In this document: piece by piece, positions 7,247 through 17,853 of the stretch
How the letters are laid out: the number at the start of each line of letters is the position of its first letter
How positions within the stretch are numbered: the first letter of the stretch is position 1
Assembly (NCBI GenBank): GCA_947483555.1
Contig: CANKMW010000052.1
Coordinates: 1 to 61,256, forward strand
Direction: 5' to 3'
DNA from: Myxococcales bacterium
GTDB lineage: Bacteria > Myxococcota_A > Polyangia > Haliangiales > Haliangiaceae
Length of the DNA stretch: 61,256 bases
Notes under the pieces: model-generated
Told to the model about the DNA's origin: nothing
Databases searched by the model: none
The model's input: only the letters and a program-made list of their open reading frames with translations
Position numbers and translations under genes: made by a program

Positions 7247-9976
7247 TCAGTCGGGGATGAAGGGAGGGATCTCGACCACCACCTCGACCTGCTGCTCCTT
7301 GGGCTGCGCCGTGATCGTGACCTGCTTGCACGCCACCGGCATCTCGTCGCCGTGCCGCGCCAGGTAGGTCATGGCCTGCGGCCCGCCCGTGACCTCGCCC
7401 GGAATCGCCGACGCGCACACGCTGTACACGCCGGGCAGGACCTCCTTGTAGGTCGCCGGCTGGCCCCCGAACATGATGCCGAGGGTCGAGGTGCCGCCCT
7501 GCTGGCCGGCCATGCGGCTCTCGAGATCGCGACCGTTGGTGGCGGCGATCACGCCGCTCACCAGCCACGCGAAGCCGCCGCGCAGCTCACCGGCCTTGGC
7601 CTTCGCGGTGACGATCAGCGTGACGTCGCCCTTCTGGACCACGAGGTCGACCTTGGTCTCCTTGCCCGAGGTCACCACCGCCTGTTTCGAGTGGAAGGTC
7701 ATGCCCCGCATCGGCATGCCGAGCATCGCCGACACCTTGTAGGTGTCGGGCGCCAGCTTGTCGAAGCGGAAGATGCCGTCGGGTCCGGTCGCGACCGAGT
7801 AGGTGACGTTGGCCGCGGTCGCCGACTGCGCGGTGATGATCGTGTCGGCCGCCGGGCCGGCGGCGTCGGTGGCCTTGCCGCTCAGCACGCCGAAGCCGGC
7901 CAGGGTGAGCACCACCGCACCCTCGTCGCTGGCGCCGCGCTGCAACCGGATCGCCGGCGAGCGACCGAGGTCCGGATGTTCGGCGACCACCGCGATGTCG
8001 GCCGGCCCCAGCCCCGAGATGGCGAACCGACCCTCGTCATCGGTGGTGGTCTCGCGGTTGTTCTGGCGCCCCGGCGGGCCGCCACCGAACTGGGCCGTGT
8101 TGGAGCTGCCGGTGCCGAACAGCTGACGGCCGGCGTAGACCATCGCTGCGGCCACCGGCTTGCCCTCGAACATGACCTTGCCCGAGATCATGCGGCCCTT
8201 GCTGACCTTGATCGTGCCGACGTCGGCGACCTCGCCCTCCTCGATCTCGACGTCGACGGTCTTCTGATCGATCGTCGGGCCGCGCACGATGAGCTGGTAC
8301 TTGCGCGGCGGCAGGTCGCCGAGCTCGAAGCTGCCGTCCTTGCTCGCCACCGGCTCCTGGCTGAACCCGACCCCGACCGAGAACGGCGCCGGCACCGAGC
8401 CGTCGGCGAACGCGACCTTGCCCTTCACGCCGCCGTCGGCGGGCAGGACGATCTTGAGGTTGGTGGTGCCGGTCTCGGCGCGTTCGCCGTCCATGCCCCA
8501 CATCCGGGCCCGGCTGGCGGTGCTGCGCGACGCCCGGACCATGTACGCGCCCGGCGCCAGCCCGATCAGCTCGAAGTGACCGCCAGCGTCGGTGAGCTCC
8601 TGGGGGAACCCACGCAGGCGGAAGGCCTGGGGATCGAAGTTGCCGCTGCGGAAGTCGGGCGAGGCGCCGACCTGCACGCCCTCCATGGGCTCGCCCTGCT
8701 TGTCGACCACCGTGCCGGCGATCGAGCCGGTGATGTCGACGGTGAGCGTCACGCCGGTCACGTCGCCGGCCGAGGCGTCGATGGCGACCGTCGATGACGA
8801 TCCGGCTTCGGCGAGGGCCACCGCCTCGAGCGGCTTGCGCGGCAGGCCGGCCACCGAGAAGGTCCCGTCGTCAGCGGAGAACATCTGACGTGGCTCGGCG
8901 CCCAGCATGCCGCGCGACGCGACCCCGATGCGGACCCGCGCCGAGACCACCGGCGCACCGCCGGCATCGATGACCTTGCCGCTCACCGTCGCGCCGGCGG
9001 CCATGCGGATCTCGATGCCGTCCTTGGCCGCCACGCCGTCGAGCGAGATGATCGAGCTGGTCCCCGAGGCGTGGGCCGGATGACGGGCCACGAAGCGAAA
9101 GCTGCCCGCCGGCAGCGCCGCGAAGCGAAAGCCGCCATCAGTGGCGGTCCGGACCCCATCGCGGCGCTCGTCAGGACGGATGTTCCAGTCCGAGGCGCCA
9201 CCGTAGATGACCAGGGCGTCGGCCACCGGCAGGCCGCCGGCATCGAGCACCCGGCCGCTGACCGCAGCTCCCGGCGTCAGCACGATCGTGACCTCGACCG
9301 CCGCGGTGCCGACGGTCACGAACCCGAACGTCGGCGCGAATCCGGCGGCGACCGCGAACACGTCGTGGCGCCCGGGCGCCACGGTCTCGAAGCGGGCCTT
9401 GCCGTCGGCGGTCGCGGTCGCGGTCTGGACGTCGAAGCCGCGCAGCTCGACCGCCGCCGGCAGCGGGTGCCCGCCACCGTCGACGGTGGTGACGATCACC
9501 GAGCCGGCCGGGCGCAAGCGCAACACCACCGGGTCGCTCTTGGCGGTCAGCTTGGCGGTCACCGGGCCGCCCACCCCCCCGGCCGCCCGGGCCACCAGCG
9601 TGTACGGGCGCCCGACCAGCTTGTCGAACGCGAAGCTGCCGTCCTCGTCGGTGGTGGTGGTGCGCGACGGGTTGGCGGACACCACGACCGTGGCGCCCCC
9701 GACCGGCTTGTTGGCGGCCGACAGCACCAGCCCCTCGAGCCGCAACGCCCCGACCGGATCGTCGTCGACGAGGACCTGGGCCTCGGGACCACCGCCGCCG
9801 CGATCGGCCTGGTCCTTGGGCGGCCGCGGCTTGGCGCTGTCGGCCCACGGATCGTCCTTGGCCAGCCCGGCGACGGGCTTCCTGGCCTCGGCACCACGAC
9901 CGCGCAAGAAGAAGAACCAAGCACCGACGAGCGCGGCGACCAGAACGGCGAGGATGGCAGCCTGACGGACCTTCAT
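7247..9976 (-). CDS. Membrane-anchored carboxypeptidase-regulatory-like (Ig-like) repeat protein
   Basis: 909 residues. The ATG at 9976 is preceded by TAGTCG seven bases upstream, and it opens with MKVRQAAILAVLVAALVGAWFFF, a single N-terminal transmembrane segment or uncleaved signal. A Pro/Lys/Asp-rich linker follows. About eight to nine beta-sandwich repeats then run to the C-terminus, with recurring signatures such as GTVVDKQGEPMEGVQV, GRVLDAGGLPVADALV and LAPGAYMVRA. These match the carboxypeptidase regulatory-like / MSCRAMM-type fold, and no peptidase domain is attached. The protein is probably periplasmic or surface-exposed and structural or adhesive. It is a single gene. An upstream in-frame start adds 39 low-complexity residues and is disfavoured. 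Confidence 0.85.
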   Translation of the reverse strand: MKVRQAAILAVLVAALVGAWFFFLRGRGAEARKPVAGLAKDDPWADSAKPRPPKDQADRGGGGPEAQVLVDDDPVGALRLEGLVLSAANKPVGGATVVVSANPSRTTTTDEDGSFAFDKLVGRPYTLVARAAGGVGGPVTAKLTAKSDPVVLRLRPAGSVIVTTVDGGGHPLPAAVELRGFDVQTATATADGKARFETVAPGRHDVFAVAAGFAPTFGFVTVGTAAVEVTIVLTPGAAVSGRVLDAGGLPVADALVIYGGASDWNIRPDERRDGVRTATDGGFRFAALPAGSFRFVARHPAHASGTSSIISLDGVAAKDGIEIRMAAGATVSGKVIDAGGAPVVSARVRIGVASRGMLGAEPRQMFSADDGTFSVAGLPRKPLEAVALAEAGSSSTVAIDASAGDVTGVTLTVDITGSIAGTVVDKQGEPMEGVQVGASPDFRSGNFDPQAFRLRGFPQELTDAGGHFELIGLAPGAYMVRASRSTASRARMWGMDGERAETGTTNLKIVLPADGGVKGKVAFADGSVPAPFSVGVGFSQEPVASKDGSFELGDLPPRKYQLIVRGPTIDQKTVDVEIEEGEVADVGTIKVSKGRMISGKVMFEGKPVAAAMVYAGRQLFGTGSSNTAQFGGGPPGRQNNRETTTDDEGRFAISGLGPADIAVVAEHPDLGRSPAIRLQRGASDEGAVVLTLAGFGVLSGKATDAAGPAADTIITAQSATAANVTYSVATGPDGIFRFDKLAPDTYKVSAMLGMPMRGMTFHSKQAVVTSGKETKVDLVVQKGDVTLIVTAKAKAGELRGGFAWLVSGVIAATNGRDLESRMAGQQGGTSTLGIMFGGQPATYKEVLPGVYSVCASAIPGEVTGGPQAMTYLARHGDEMPVACKQVTITAQPKEQQVEVVVEIPPFIPD

Positions 9977-10097
9977 TTCGGCGCGACTATGACAGACCAC
10001 ACGGCGGGAGCGTCGCCGCGGATACACTCCGGCACATGTAGGTGCGCGGGAGCGACCGCGACCTGCGTCACCGACGAAAAGCGGACTGACCACTACC

Positions 10098-10127
10098 TTG
10101 TGAAACCGCCTCGACCTGCGTTAGAAA
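10098..10127 (+). promoter_or_regulatory. Promoter for the lipoprotein gene at 10170
   Basis: TTGTGA at 10098-10103, 18 nt, then TAGAAA at 10122-10127. A leader of about 36 nt would follow, ending in GGGGGAT placed as a Shine-Dalgarno before the ATG at 10170. This gene thus uses a leadered transcript, unlike many neighbours. Confidence 0.5.
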
Positions 10128-10169
10128 GTCGGGGTCCTTGTTCATCGTCGCAACCTTGGGGGATCTCCG

Positions 10170-11162
10170 ATGAGACTAGTCAATCGTGTTTTCGTCTCTC
10201 TCGTGGGCGCGCTGTCGCTCGGCCTGGTCGCCTGTGGGGGCGGCGATGACGACGACGGTGGCGAGGCCATCGACCCGACCGGCACCAACCACACCTTCGT
10301 GGCCGCCACCCTCAACCTGCCCGAGAACGCGGCCGAGGCGATGATGCTCGGCCTCGACATCGACGGCAAGGCCAACGACGGCGTCGACAACCAGCTCGGC
10401 ATGGTGCTCGGCTCGATCGGCGCGCTGGCCCCCGACCTCGACCTCCAGCTGGCGGTCGACGAGCAGCTCGCCGAAGGCAGCATCATCCTGCTCGCCAACA
10501 TCAAGGCCAAGGACCTCACCAACGCCAGCGGCGTCGGCTTCTACGTCTACCTCGGCGACAACCCGACCCCGCCGGCCTGCACCGACGTCAACGACCTGGT
10601 CTGCGGCCGGCACCTGACCGGCACCGGGACGTTCTCCATCGCCGCCGGCAGCCCGACCAACGCCAGCCTCGGTGGCCGCATCATCGCCGGCAAGTACACC
10701 GGCGGCCCGGGCAACGTCACGCTCCAGATCGCCCTCTCGGGCGGAACGCCGATCGACCTGCCGCTGCAGAAGGCCAAGGCCGAGCTGAACTCGGTCAGCG
10801 CCACCGGCTGGACCTCGGGCAAGATCGGCGGCGCCATCTCGCAGGCCGACATCAACACCCAGGTCGTGCCGGCGATCGCCGACACGGTGCGGACCTCGTT
10901 CGACGAGACCTGCATGACCATGGCCCAGGGCGGCACCGCTCCCAACTGCGGTTGCACCGCGGGCGAGACCGGCGAGACCCTGCGCGGGCTGTTCGACAAG
11001 ACGCCCAACAACTGCGACATCACCGACGAAGAGGTCCAGATGGTGGTTTCGGGCTTCCTGACCCCCGACATCGATCTCAACGGCGACGGTACCAACGACG
11101 CGCTGTCGCTGGGCATCGGCGTCAGCGGCGTCGCCGGTGGCTTCACCGTGCCGCCGCCTTGA
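10170..11162 (+). CDS. Putative secreted lipoprotein with C-terminal Asp/Asn-rich calcium-type loop
   Basis: 330 residues. The signal peptide MRLVNRVFVSLVGALSLGLVACGGG has a good lipobox (LVAC), followed by an Asp-rich spacer DDDDGG. The mature part is mainly beta/alpha without a family I recognise. It has three clustered cysteine pairs (CTDVNDLVC, CMTM...CGC and NNCD) and near the C-terminus DIDLNGDGTND, which looks like an EF-hand or dockerin-type calcium loop. It has an upstream promoter and is followed by a strong terminator, so it is a monocistronic unit, perhaps highly expressed. Probably an outer-membrane or surface lipoprotein of unknown role. Confidence 0.75.
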   Translation: MRLVNRVFVSLVGALSLGLVACGGGDDDDGGEAIDPTGTNHTFVAATLNLPENAAEAMMLGLDIDGKANDGVDNQLGMVLGSIGALAPDLDLQLAVDEQLAEGSIILLANIKAKDLTNASGVGFYVYLGDNPTPPACTDVNDLVCGRHLTGTGTFSIAAGSPTNASLGGRIIAGKYTGGPGNVTLQIALSGGTPIDLPLQKAKAELNSVSATGWTSGKIGGAISQADINTQVVPAIADTVRTSFDETCMTMAQGGTAPNCGCTAGETGETLRGLFDKTPNNCDITDEEVQMVVSGFLTPDIDLNGDGTNDALSLGIGVSGVAGGFTVPPP

Positions 11163-11220
11163 TCTGACTGCCGGCCGACTGCGCGTCAGGGTTGATCGGC
11201 AACGATCCCCAGGCTGAGCG

Positions 11221-11250
11221 AAGGGCGCCACGAGGCGCCCTTCTCTTTTT
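11221..11250 (+). terminator. Rho-independent terminator
   Basis: Perfect 9-bp stem AAGGGCGCC / GGCGCCCTT with loop ACGA, followed by CTCTTTTT. It lies 58 bases after the stop of the lipoprotein gene and directly before manC. It is the only textbook intrinsic terminator I found in the window. Confidence 0.9.
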
Positions 11251-11276
11251 GGAGCAAGTCGCCGAGGATGCCGGCC

Positions 11277-12341
11277 ATGCGTTGCGCGGTCATCCTCGCC
11301 GGCGGCAGCGGTACGCGGCTGTGGCCGGCGAGCCGGCGCGCGCGGCCCAAGCAGTTCCTGGCCGTGGGCGGCGTCGAGACCTTGCTCGCGGCGACGGTGC
11401 GGCGGCTGCACGCGGTGGCTCCGGACGTGATGATCGTGACCGCGGCCGACCAGGTGGCGGCGGCGCGCGCCGAGGCGCCCGGCGCCGTGATCCTGGCCGA
11501 GCCAGCGGCGCGCAACACCGCGGCGGCGCTCGGCCTGGCGGCGACCCACCTGGTGGCCCGCGATCCCGACGCGGTGATCGGCGCCTTCCCGGCCGACCAG
11601 CACGTCGGCGACGAGGCGGCGTTCGGCGCCGTGGTCGAGCGTGCGTTCAGCGCTGCCGAGCGCGGCGACGTGATCGCGACCATCGGGCTGACCCCGACCC
11701 GGCCGGAGACCGGCTTTGGCTGGCTGGAGCTGGGCGGCGCCCGCCTCGACCTCGGTGCCGGCGTTCACGACGTCGCTCGCTTCGTCGAGAAACCCGACGC
11801 TGCGCACGCCGCGGCGTTCGTCGCCGGTGGCCGTCACCTGTGGAATGGCGGCATGTTCTTCGTGCGGGCAGCTCGGCTGCTCGCCGAGCTCGAGCGACAG
11901 CTGCCGGCCACCGCCGCCGGGCTGCGCGAGATCGGCCTCGCCCTGGCCCGCGGCGACGCCGCGGCGGCGGCGGCGGCGACCGCGGCGGTCTATCCGGGCT
12001 TGGTGTCGGTGTCGATCGATCACGGCGTGATGGAGCAGGCCAGCGGCGTGGTCGCGGTGCCGGGCAGCTTCGGCTGGAGCGACGTCGGCTCGTGGGCGGC
12101 GGTCGCCGAGCTGCTGGCCGACGACGGCAACGGCAACGTGCGCTCCGGTGACGCCGTCGTGGTCGACGGCTCGGGCAACGTGGTGTTCACCGACCGCGGC
12201 GTGGTCGCGCTGGTCGGCGTGTCGGGGCTCGCCGTGGTGCGCGCCGGTGACGCCGTGCTGGTGCTGCCGGCTGATCGCGCTCAGGACGTCCGGGCCGCGG
12301 TCGACGCCCTGACGGCGGCCGGGCTTTCGCGTTACTTGTAA
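11277..12341 (+). CDS. manC: Mannose-1-phosphate guanylyltransferase
   Basis: 354 residues. It makes GDP-mannose from mannose-1-phosphate and GTP for polysaccharide or LPS synthesis. The N-terminal signature LAGGSGTRLWPASR, then RPKQFL, AFPADQHV, FVEKP, LWNGGMFF, SIDHGVME and GWSDVGSW follow the order of the standalone nucleotidyltransferase domain; there is no fused isomerase. I start at ATG 11277 because GAGGA lies eight bases upstream and MRCAVILAGG is the usual beginning; ATG 11268 would add three residues. It leads an operon with manB (13-base gap) and the ROK kinase. Confidence 0.93.
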   Translation: MRCAVILAGGSGTRLWPASRRARPKQFLAVGGVETLLAATVRRLHAVAPDVMIVTAADQVAAARAEAPGAVILAEPAARNTAAALGLAATHLVARDPDAVIGAFPADQHVGDEAAFGAVVERAFSAAERGDVIATIGLTPTRPETGFGWLELGGARLDLGAGVHDVARFVEKPDAAHAAAFVAGGRHLWNGGMFFVRAARLLAELERQLPATAAGLREIGLALARGDAAAAAAATAAVYPGLVSVSIDHGVMEQASGVVAVPGSFGWSDVGSWAAVAELLADDGNGNVRSGDAVVVDGSGNVVFTDRGVVALVGVSGLAVVRAGDAVLVLPADRAQDVRAAVDALTAAGLSRYL

Positions 12342-12354
12342 CCAGAGCGCCATC

Positions 12355-13733
<1,379 letters not shown>

Positions 13734-13737
<4 letters not shown>

Positions 13738-14771
13738 GCGGGCCGACGCACCCATGGGTGGTCGGCGTCGACCTCGGCGGGTCCAACCTGCGCGTCGCGG
13801 TGTACCGCGAGCTGGCCGCCGCCGCCGCCACCGCGCGCGCGGCCGGCGCGCCGCTGGCCCAGGAGCCGGCGGCGGTGGTCAGGCGCCCGGTCGGAGAGGA
13901 TCGTCGGGTCGACGTCATCGTCGCCCGTATCGTCGACGCGGTCGCCGAGGTCCTGGGCGCGGTCGGGGTGTCGCGGGTCGCGGTGGTGCCGGTCGGGGTC
14001 GGCATCGCCGCCATGCTCGCCGATCGCCGCGGCACGGTCGCCAACTCGCCGCACCTCGGCTGGCGCGGGGTCGGGTTCGGACCGCTGCTGTCGCGTCGCC
14101 TCGGACCGGCGCGGCCGGTGGGGGTCTACAACGACGTCAACGCGATCGGGTTCGGCGAGTTCGGCGTCGGCGCCGGCGCCGGCGCGCGCGATCTGCTGTG
14201 CGTCTACGTCGGCACCGGCATCGGCGGCGCGGTGGTGGTCAACGGCGTCCTGGCCGAGGGCGCCACCAACTGCGCCGGCGAGATCGGTCACGTCAAGGTG
14301 GCGTGGGGCGACACCGCCGCGCCCTGCAACTGTGGTGGCCGCGGCTGCGTCGAGGCCTACGTCGGCGGCGCCTACGTGCTGGCCCGCATCCGCCGCGAGC
14401 TGGCCGCCGGCGCCCGCTCGCTGGCCGTCGATCTGGCCGGTGGCGACCCCGCCGCCGTCCACCCCGGCCACGTCGACGCGGCGGCGGCCGAGGGCGATCC
14501 GTGGGCGCTGGCGTTGTGGACCGAGCTGGCGCCGCTGTTCGCGGTCGCGCTGGGGAACGCGATCACGCTGCTCAACCCCGACCGCGTCGTGCTCGGCGGC
14601 GGCATGTTCGGCCGCACCCCGACGCTTCGCGATCAGGCGCTGGTCGCGCTGTCGATGGTCACGCCGCCCGCGTTGCTCGACCCGGTCGACATCGTCATGG
14701 CCGCGCTCGGCGATGACGCCGGCCTGGTCGGATCGGCGTTGCTCGCCGATGGCGGCGTCTCGCTGATCTGA
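13734..14771 (+). CDS. ROK-family sugar kinase (glucokinase-like)
   Basis: 345 residues. The N-terminal phosphate loop GVDLGGSNLR, the second phosphate motif YVGTGIGGAV, the catalytic-region NCAGEIGHVKV (near 180-190) and the ROK zinc cluster CNCGGRGCVEAY (near 197) are intact, so it should phosphorylate a hexose with ATP. It overlaps manB by four bases and follows manC, so the three genes could take a free hexose through hexose-6-phosphate and hexose-1-phosphate to GDP-mannose. Substrate (glucose, mannose or another hexose) is an inference from this context. The stop directly abuts the convergent thioredoxin gene. Confidence 0.9.
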
Positions 14772-15206
14772 TCAAGGTTCGGCGAGCAGCGCCCGCGCGG
14801 CGTCGCCGGCGGTGAGCGCGTCGTTGCCGGCGAGCACGTAGCGCAGGTTGCCGGCCCGATCGTAGATCCGGACGTGGGGCAACGCCCCGACCTTGTGCTG
14901 ACGGGCCACCGCGGTATCGCCGTCGCCGATGTCGATCTTGCGAACCACCACGCCGTCGACGCCAGCGATGGCCGCCTGCAGTCGCTCGTCGACCACGACG
15001 CATCCGCCGCACCACGCCGCCCAGAAGTCGACGACGGTGACGTGCCCGGGCACCAGCACGGCGGCGAGATCGACGGCCGCGCCGGTCAGGTTGACCTGGA
15101 GCACCGGCGCGGGCGCCGCCGCCGGTGGCGTCGGTCGCGGCGCCGGACCGCAGCCGCCCAGCAGCCCGATCGCCAGCGCGATCGCGGTCGCCGCGCGAGC
15201 CGTCAC
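14772..15206 (-). CDS. Thioredoxin-fold lipoprotein
   Basis: 144 residues from a GTG that overlaps the stop of the Hsp70-like gene as GTGA. The signal ATAIALAIGLLGGCGPAPR ends in a lipobox (LGGC), and a Pro/Ala linker leads to a thioredoxin fold with VVDFWAAWCGGC (CGGC active site), a KIDIGDGD segment and the cis-proline motif GALPHVRIYD. It should therefore act as a disulfide reductase or thioredoxin-like protein anchored to a membrane outside the cytoplasm. It is the last gene of a four-gene operon. The CGGC dipeptide differs from the canonical CGPC and may shift the redox potential. Confidence 0.85.
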   Translation of the reverse strand: MTARAATAIALAIGLLGGCGPAPRPTPPAAAPAPVLQVNLTGAAVDLAAVLVPGHVTVVDFWAAWCGGCVVVDERLQAAIAGVDGVVVRKIDIGDGDTAVARQHKVGALPHVRIYDRAGNLRYVLAGNDALTAGDAARALLAEP

Positions 15207-16576
15207 GGGATCCACTCCGCCATCGCGGCCCGCCGGGCGGCGATCGCGTCGGCGTCGAGGCCGGCCTCGATGCCGGGCGCGGCCATCGGAGTCGCGACCA
15301 GGGCGGCGCCGCTGACCAGCTCGGTGGCGGTCACCCGCGGCACGCCGTCGACATCGACGGTGACGTTGCAGAGCGCGAAGGCGTCGCCCGCCGGCGCCGT
15401 CGGCAGGTCGCCCAGCCGCCAGCGGCCGAGCGGGCGCGGAGGCGCGGTCTGCTCCCACAGCTCGACCTCGATCGCGACCTCGTCGTCGCTGCGGGTGGCG
15501 ATCAACCGCGCCTCACGCGTTGGCAGCACGGCGCCGGCCGGCACCAGCAGCGTCGGCTCGGCGCCGGCGCCGAGCGCGAGCGCGTGCGGGACCACGTCGA
15601 CGACCACCGCGGTCGGCTCGGCCACGAACATGCGCGCCAGGCGCGCCGCGCCGAGCGCGGCCGCGAAGCCGGGATCAGCGGGCAGGCGCGGCGGCCGCGC
15701 CATCACCTGGCCGAGCCGCCGGCCGAGGATCAACAGGCGCGCCCCGCCACCGGCCAGGACCACCTCGCTCAGCTCGGTGCTGGCCACCCCGGCCGCGGCC
15801 AGCGCTCGCGTACACACCTCGTCGACCGCCCGGACCCGCGGCGTCATCCACAGCTCGAGCTCGTCGCGGCGCGGCGGTCGGAACCCGCGCAGGGGCGGCT
15901 CGGCGCCTTCGAGCGCGGCGGCGAGCGCGGCCTCGGCCGCCGCCGCGTTGCCGAGGTGCTCCTTGAGGACCTTGGCGACCGCCAGCAACATCGGGGACAG
16001 CGCGCCGTCGGCAGCCAGGTCGAGCCCCCGCGCCAGATGCTCGGCGATGATCCGATCGAGGGCGTGGCCGCCCAGCCCCGGCTCGACGGCAGAGGCGAGG
16101 CGGTCGACGGCGCCGCCGGCACGATCGACCACCGTGACCGTGAACGCGGCCGCACCGGCGTCGCAGACCAGCCAGCGTCCGTCGGGCGCTGACGGCAGCG
16201 ACAGGGCGACCGCGACCGGCGCCGCCACCAGCCGCGCCGCCGGCAGGCCGGCGATCGCGGCCGCGTCGCGCACGGCGCGGCGCTCGACGGCACCGAACTC
16301 GGGCGGCACGGCGATCCCGGCGCCGAACACCGGGCCATGCGCGGTCTCGACCGCGAGCAGCGCTGCTCGCACCTTCCACGCCAGCTGCTCGGCCATCGAG
16401 CCGGTGACCGGCGCGGCGTCGGGCGGCAGCGCGGCCGCCGCCCGGCCGACGACGACCCGATCGCCATCGCGGCCGACCCGCGACGGAAAGGCGGTCACCG
16501 GTACCGGTCGATCGGCGATCAGCGCCGCGACCCGCACGGTGTCATGGCCGAGGTCGAGCCCGAGCGTGACCGTCAC
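15203..16576 (-). CDS. Hsp70-like protein lacking the helical lid, degenerate phosphate-2 loop
   Basis: 457 residues from a GTG overlapping the upstream stop (GTGA). The actin-like ATPase half is recognisable: phosphate-1 GLDLGHDTVR, connect-1 APVAVALSL, adenosine motif VLAGGGARLL and connect-2 ALGAARLA. The phosphate-2 loop reads VCDAGAAAFTV where DnaK has DLGGGTFD, so glycines needed for phosphate contact are lost. A beta substrate-binding domain follows (LVPAGAVLPTREARLIAT ... GVPRVTATELVSGA), but the alpha lid is absent and the protein stops about 180 residues short of DnaK. It is probably a specialised chaperone or scaffold. The J-domain protein encoded just upstream is the obvious partner. 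Confidence 0.85.
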   Translation of the reverse strand: MTVTLGLDLGHDTVRVAALIADRPVPVTAFPSRVGRDGDRVVVGRAAAALPPDAAPVTGSMAEQLAWKVRAALLAVETAHGPVFGAGIAVPPEFGAVERRAVRDAAAIAGLPAARLVAAPVAVALSLPSAPDGRWLVCDAGAAAFTVTVVDRAGGAVDRLASAVEPGLGGHALDRIIAEHLARGLDLAADGALSPMLLAVAKVLKEHLGNAAAAEAALAAALEGAEPPLRGFRPPRRDELELWMTPRVRAVDEVCTRALAAAGVASTELSEVVLAGGGARLLILGRRLGQVMARPPRLPADPGFAAALGAARLARMFVAEPTAVVVDVVPHALALGAGAEPTLLVPAGAVLPTREARLIATRSDDEVAIEVELWEQTAPPRPLGRWRLGDLPTAPAGDAFALCNVTVDVDGVPRVTATELVSGAALVATPMAAPGIEAGLDADAIAARRAAMAEWIP

Positions 16577-17850
16577 GTGAACAGCCTCTGGATCGCGGGC
16601 GCCGAGGGCGCCGAAGCGCGGCGCAGCTGGTCGAGCGCCGTCGCCGCCTCCAGGCACGCCGGATCGTGGGTCAGCGCGGCCTCGAGCTCCGACATCGCCG
16701 CGGTTCGATCGGCGCGGACGCAGGCGGCCATCGCGGTGGCGACGTGGAGCAGCCCGCGCACCCGGCGGTCGGTGGCGTAGACCTGCAGCGCCGCCTCGGC
16801 CACCTCCCGCGCGCCGCCGTGATCACCGGCACCGAGCCGGGCGCGGATCTGCTTGACGAACCGATCGCCGGGCCCGGAGCGGGCCTGGGCCAGCGACTCC
16901 TCGACGGCGATCGGCGCCGCACCGGTGGTCGCCGGGCCGGCCTCGAGATCGAGGTCGGAGAACAGGTCGCCGGCCATCGACCAGCGCACGCCGGCGCTGC
17001 CGGCCGCCGCCACCGGGGACACCGCCGGCGGCAACAGGTCCTCGAACGAGGGCAGCGGCAACGCGCCGCTCGACTCCGCGACCTCGAACGCCGAAAGCAG
17101 GTCCGCGGATGGCAGCCGGTGGCTGCGGCTGGCGTCGACCAGCTCGACCCCATCGTCGACCGGCGGCGTGAGCGCCTCGGCGAAGAAGCCGCTCGCCATC
17201 GGATCGTCGAGCCCGCTCCACGCCGGCGGCGGACGCACCGACGGCCCGACCGCGACGCCCCGACCGTCGGCGACCACCACCGCCCGCATCCGATCGTAGG
17301 CGCGGGCGGCGAGGATCATGCATTCCTCGGCGACCGCGGACAGCGCCGGCGATGCGAACCGGGCCACCGCATCCGGGTGCTCGCGGCGCGCGAGCGCGAT
17401 CCAGGCGGCGCGCAGCTCGACCGCCGACGGATCGCGCGGCACCCCGACGATCTCGTGCGCGGCCAGCCGTTGCTGCCGCCGCAGCTCGGAGCTGCGCGCC
17501 GCCAGCAAGCGGTGTTCGTCGTCGAGATCGGCGTCGTCCGCGGACGCCGAGGCGTAGGCCTCGGCGACCAGCGTCTCGAGCCGTAGCAGCAGCTCCGTCG
17601 ACAGCCCGAACAGCGAGACGTCGATGGTGGTGCGGCCGCCCAGCGACGCGCCAACGGTCGACACCGTGCCGTCGATCGCGATCACGATCTGGTTGGGCAG
17701 CTCGAGCCCGAGCGTCACCGGGGTCCCGACCTCGCACTCGAACGGCACCTTCATCGACAGCCGGCCACTCTTGCGCAGCTTGCGGCGGTAGAACGCCTCG
17801 ACCTGTCCCCACGTGGAACAGCGGACCCGAAGCACGCGGACGATCGACAT
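16573..17850 (-). CDS. PilZ-like / J-domain / TPR fusion protein
   Basis: 425 residues. Residues 1-100 resemble the PilZ-type domain found in many paralogues in myxobacteria (RLSMKVPFECEVGTPVTLGLELP ... GGRTTIDVSLFGLS, in pieces). Residues about 145-205 form a J-like domain, AAHEIVGVPRDPSAVELRAAW then ARREHPDAVARF, with an intact HPD. A disordered acidic middle follows, and the last 70 residues form a TPR-like helical repeat. The cyclic-di-GMP RxxxR motif is not evident, so ligand binding is uncertain. It lies three bases after the pseudokinase gene and overlaps the Hsp70-like gene, so a dedicated J-protein/Hsp70 pair is the simplest reading. Confidence 0.8.
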   Translation of the reverse strand: MSIVRVLRVRCSTWGQVEAFYRRKLRKSGRLSMKVPFECEVGTPVTLGLELPNQIVIAIDGTVSTVGASLGGRTTIDVSLFGLSTELLLRLETLVAEAYASASADDADLDDEHRLLAARSSELRRQQRLAAHEIVGVPRDPSAVELRAAWIALARREHPDAVARFASPALSAVAEECMILAARAYDRMRAVVVADGRGVAVGPSVRPPPAWSGLDDPMASGFFAEALTPPVDDGVELVDASRSHRLPSADLLSAFEVAESSGALPLPSFEDLLPPAVSPVAAAGSAGVRWSMAGDLFSDLDLEAGPATTGAAPIAVEESLAQARSGPGDRFVKQIRARLGAGDHGGAREVAEAALQVYATDRRVRGLLHVATAMAACVRADRTAAMSELEAALTHDPACLEAATALDQLRRASAPSAPAIQRLFT

Positions 17851-17853
17851 GGC

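Noticed and set aside
14310..14360. CxCGxxGC cluster in the ROK gene as a DnaJ-type zinc finger
   Set aside because: It is the standard ROK-family zinc motif CNCGGRGCVE.
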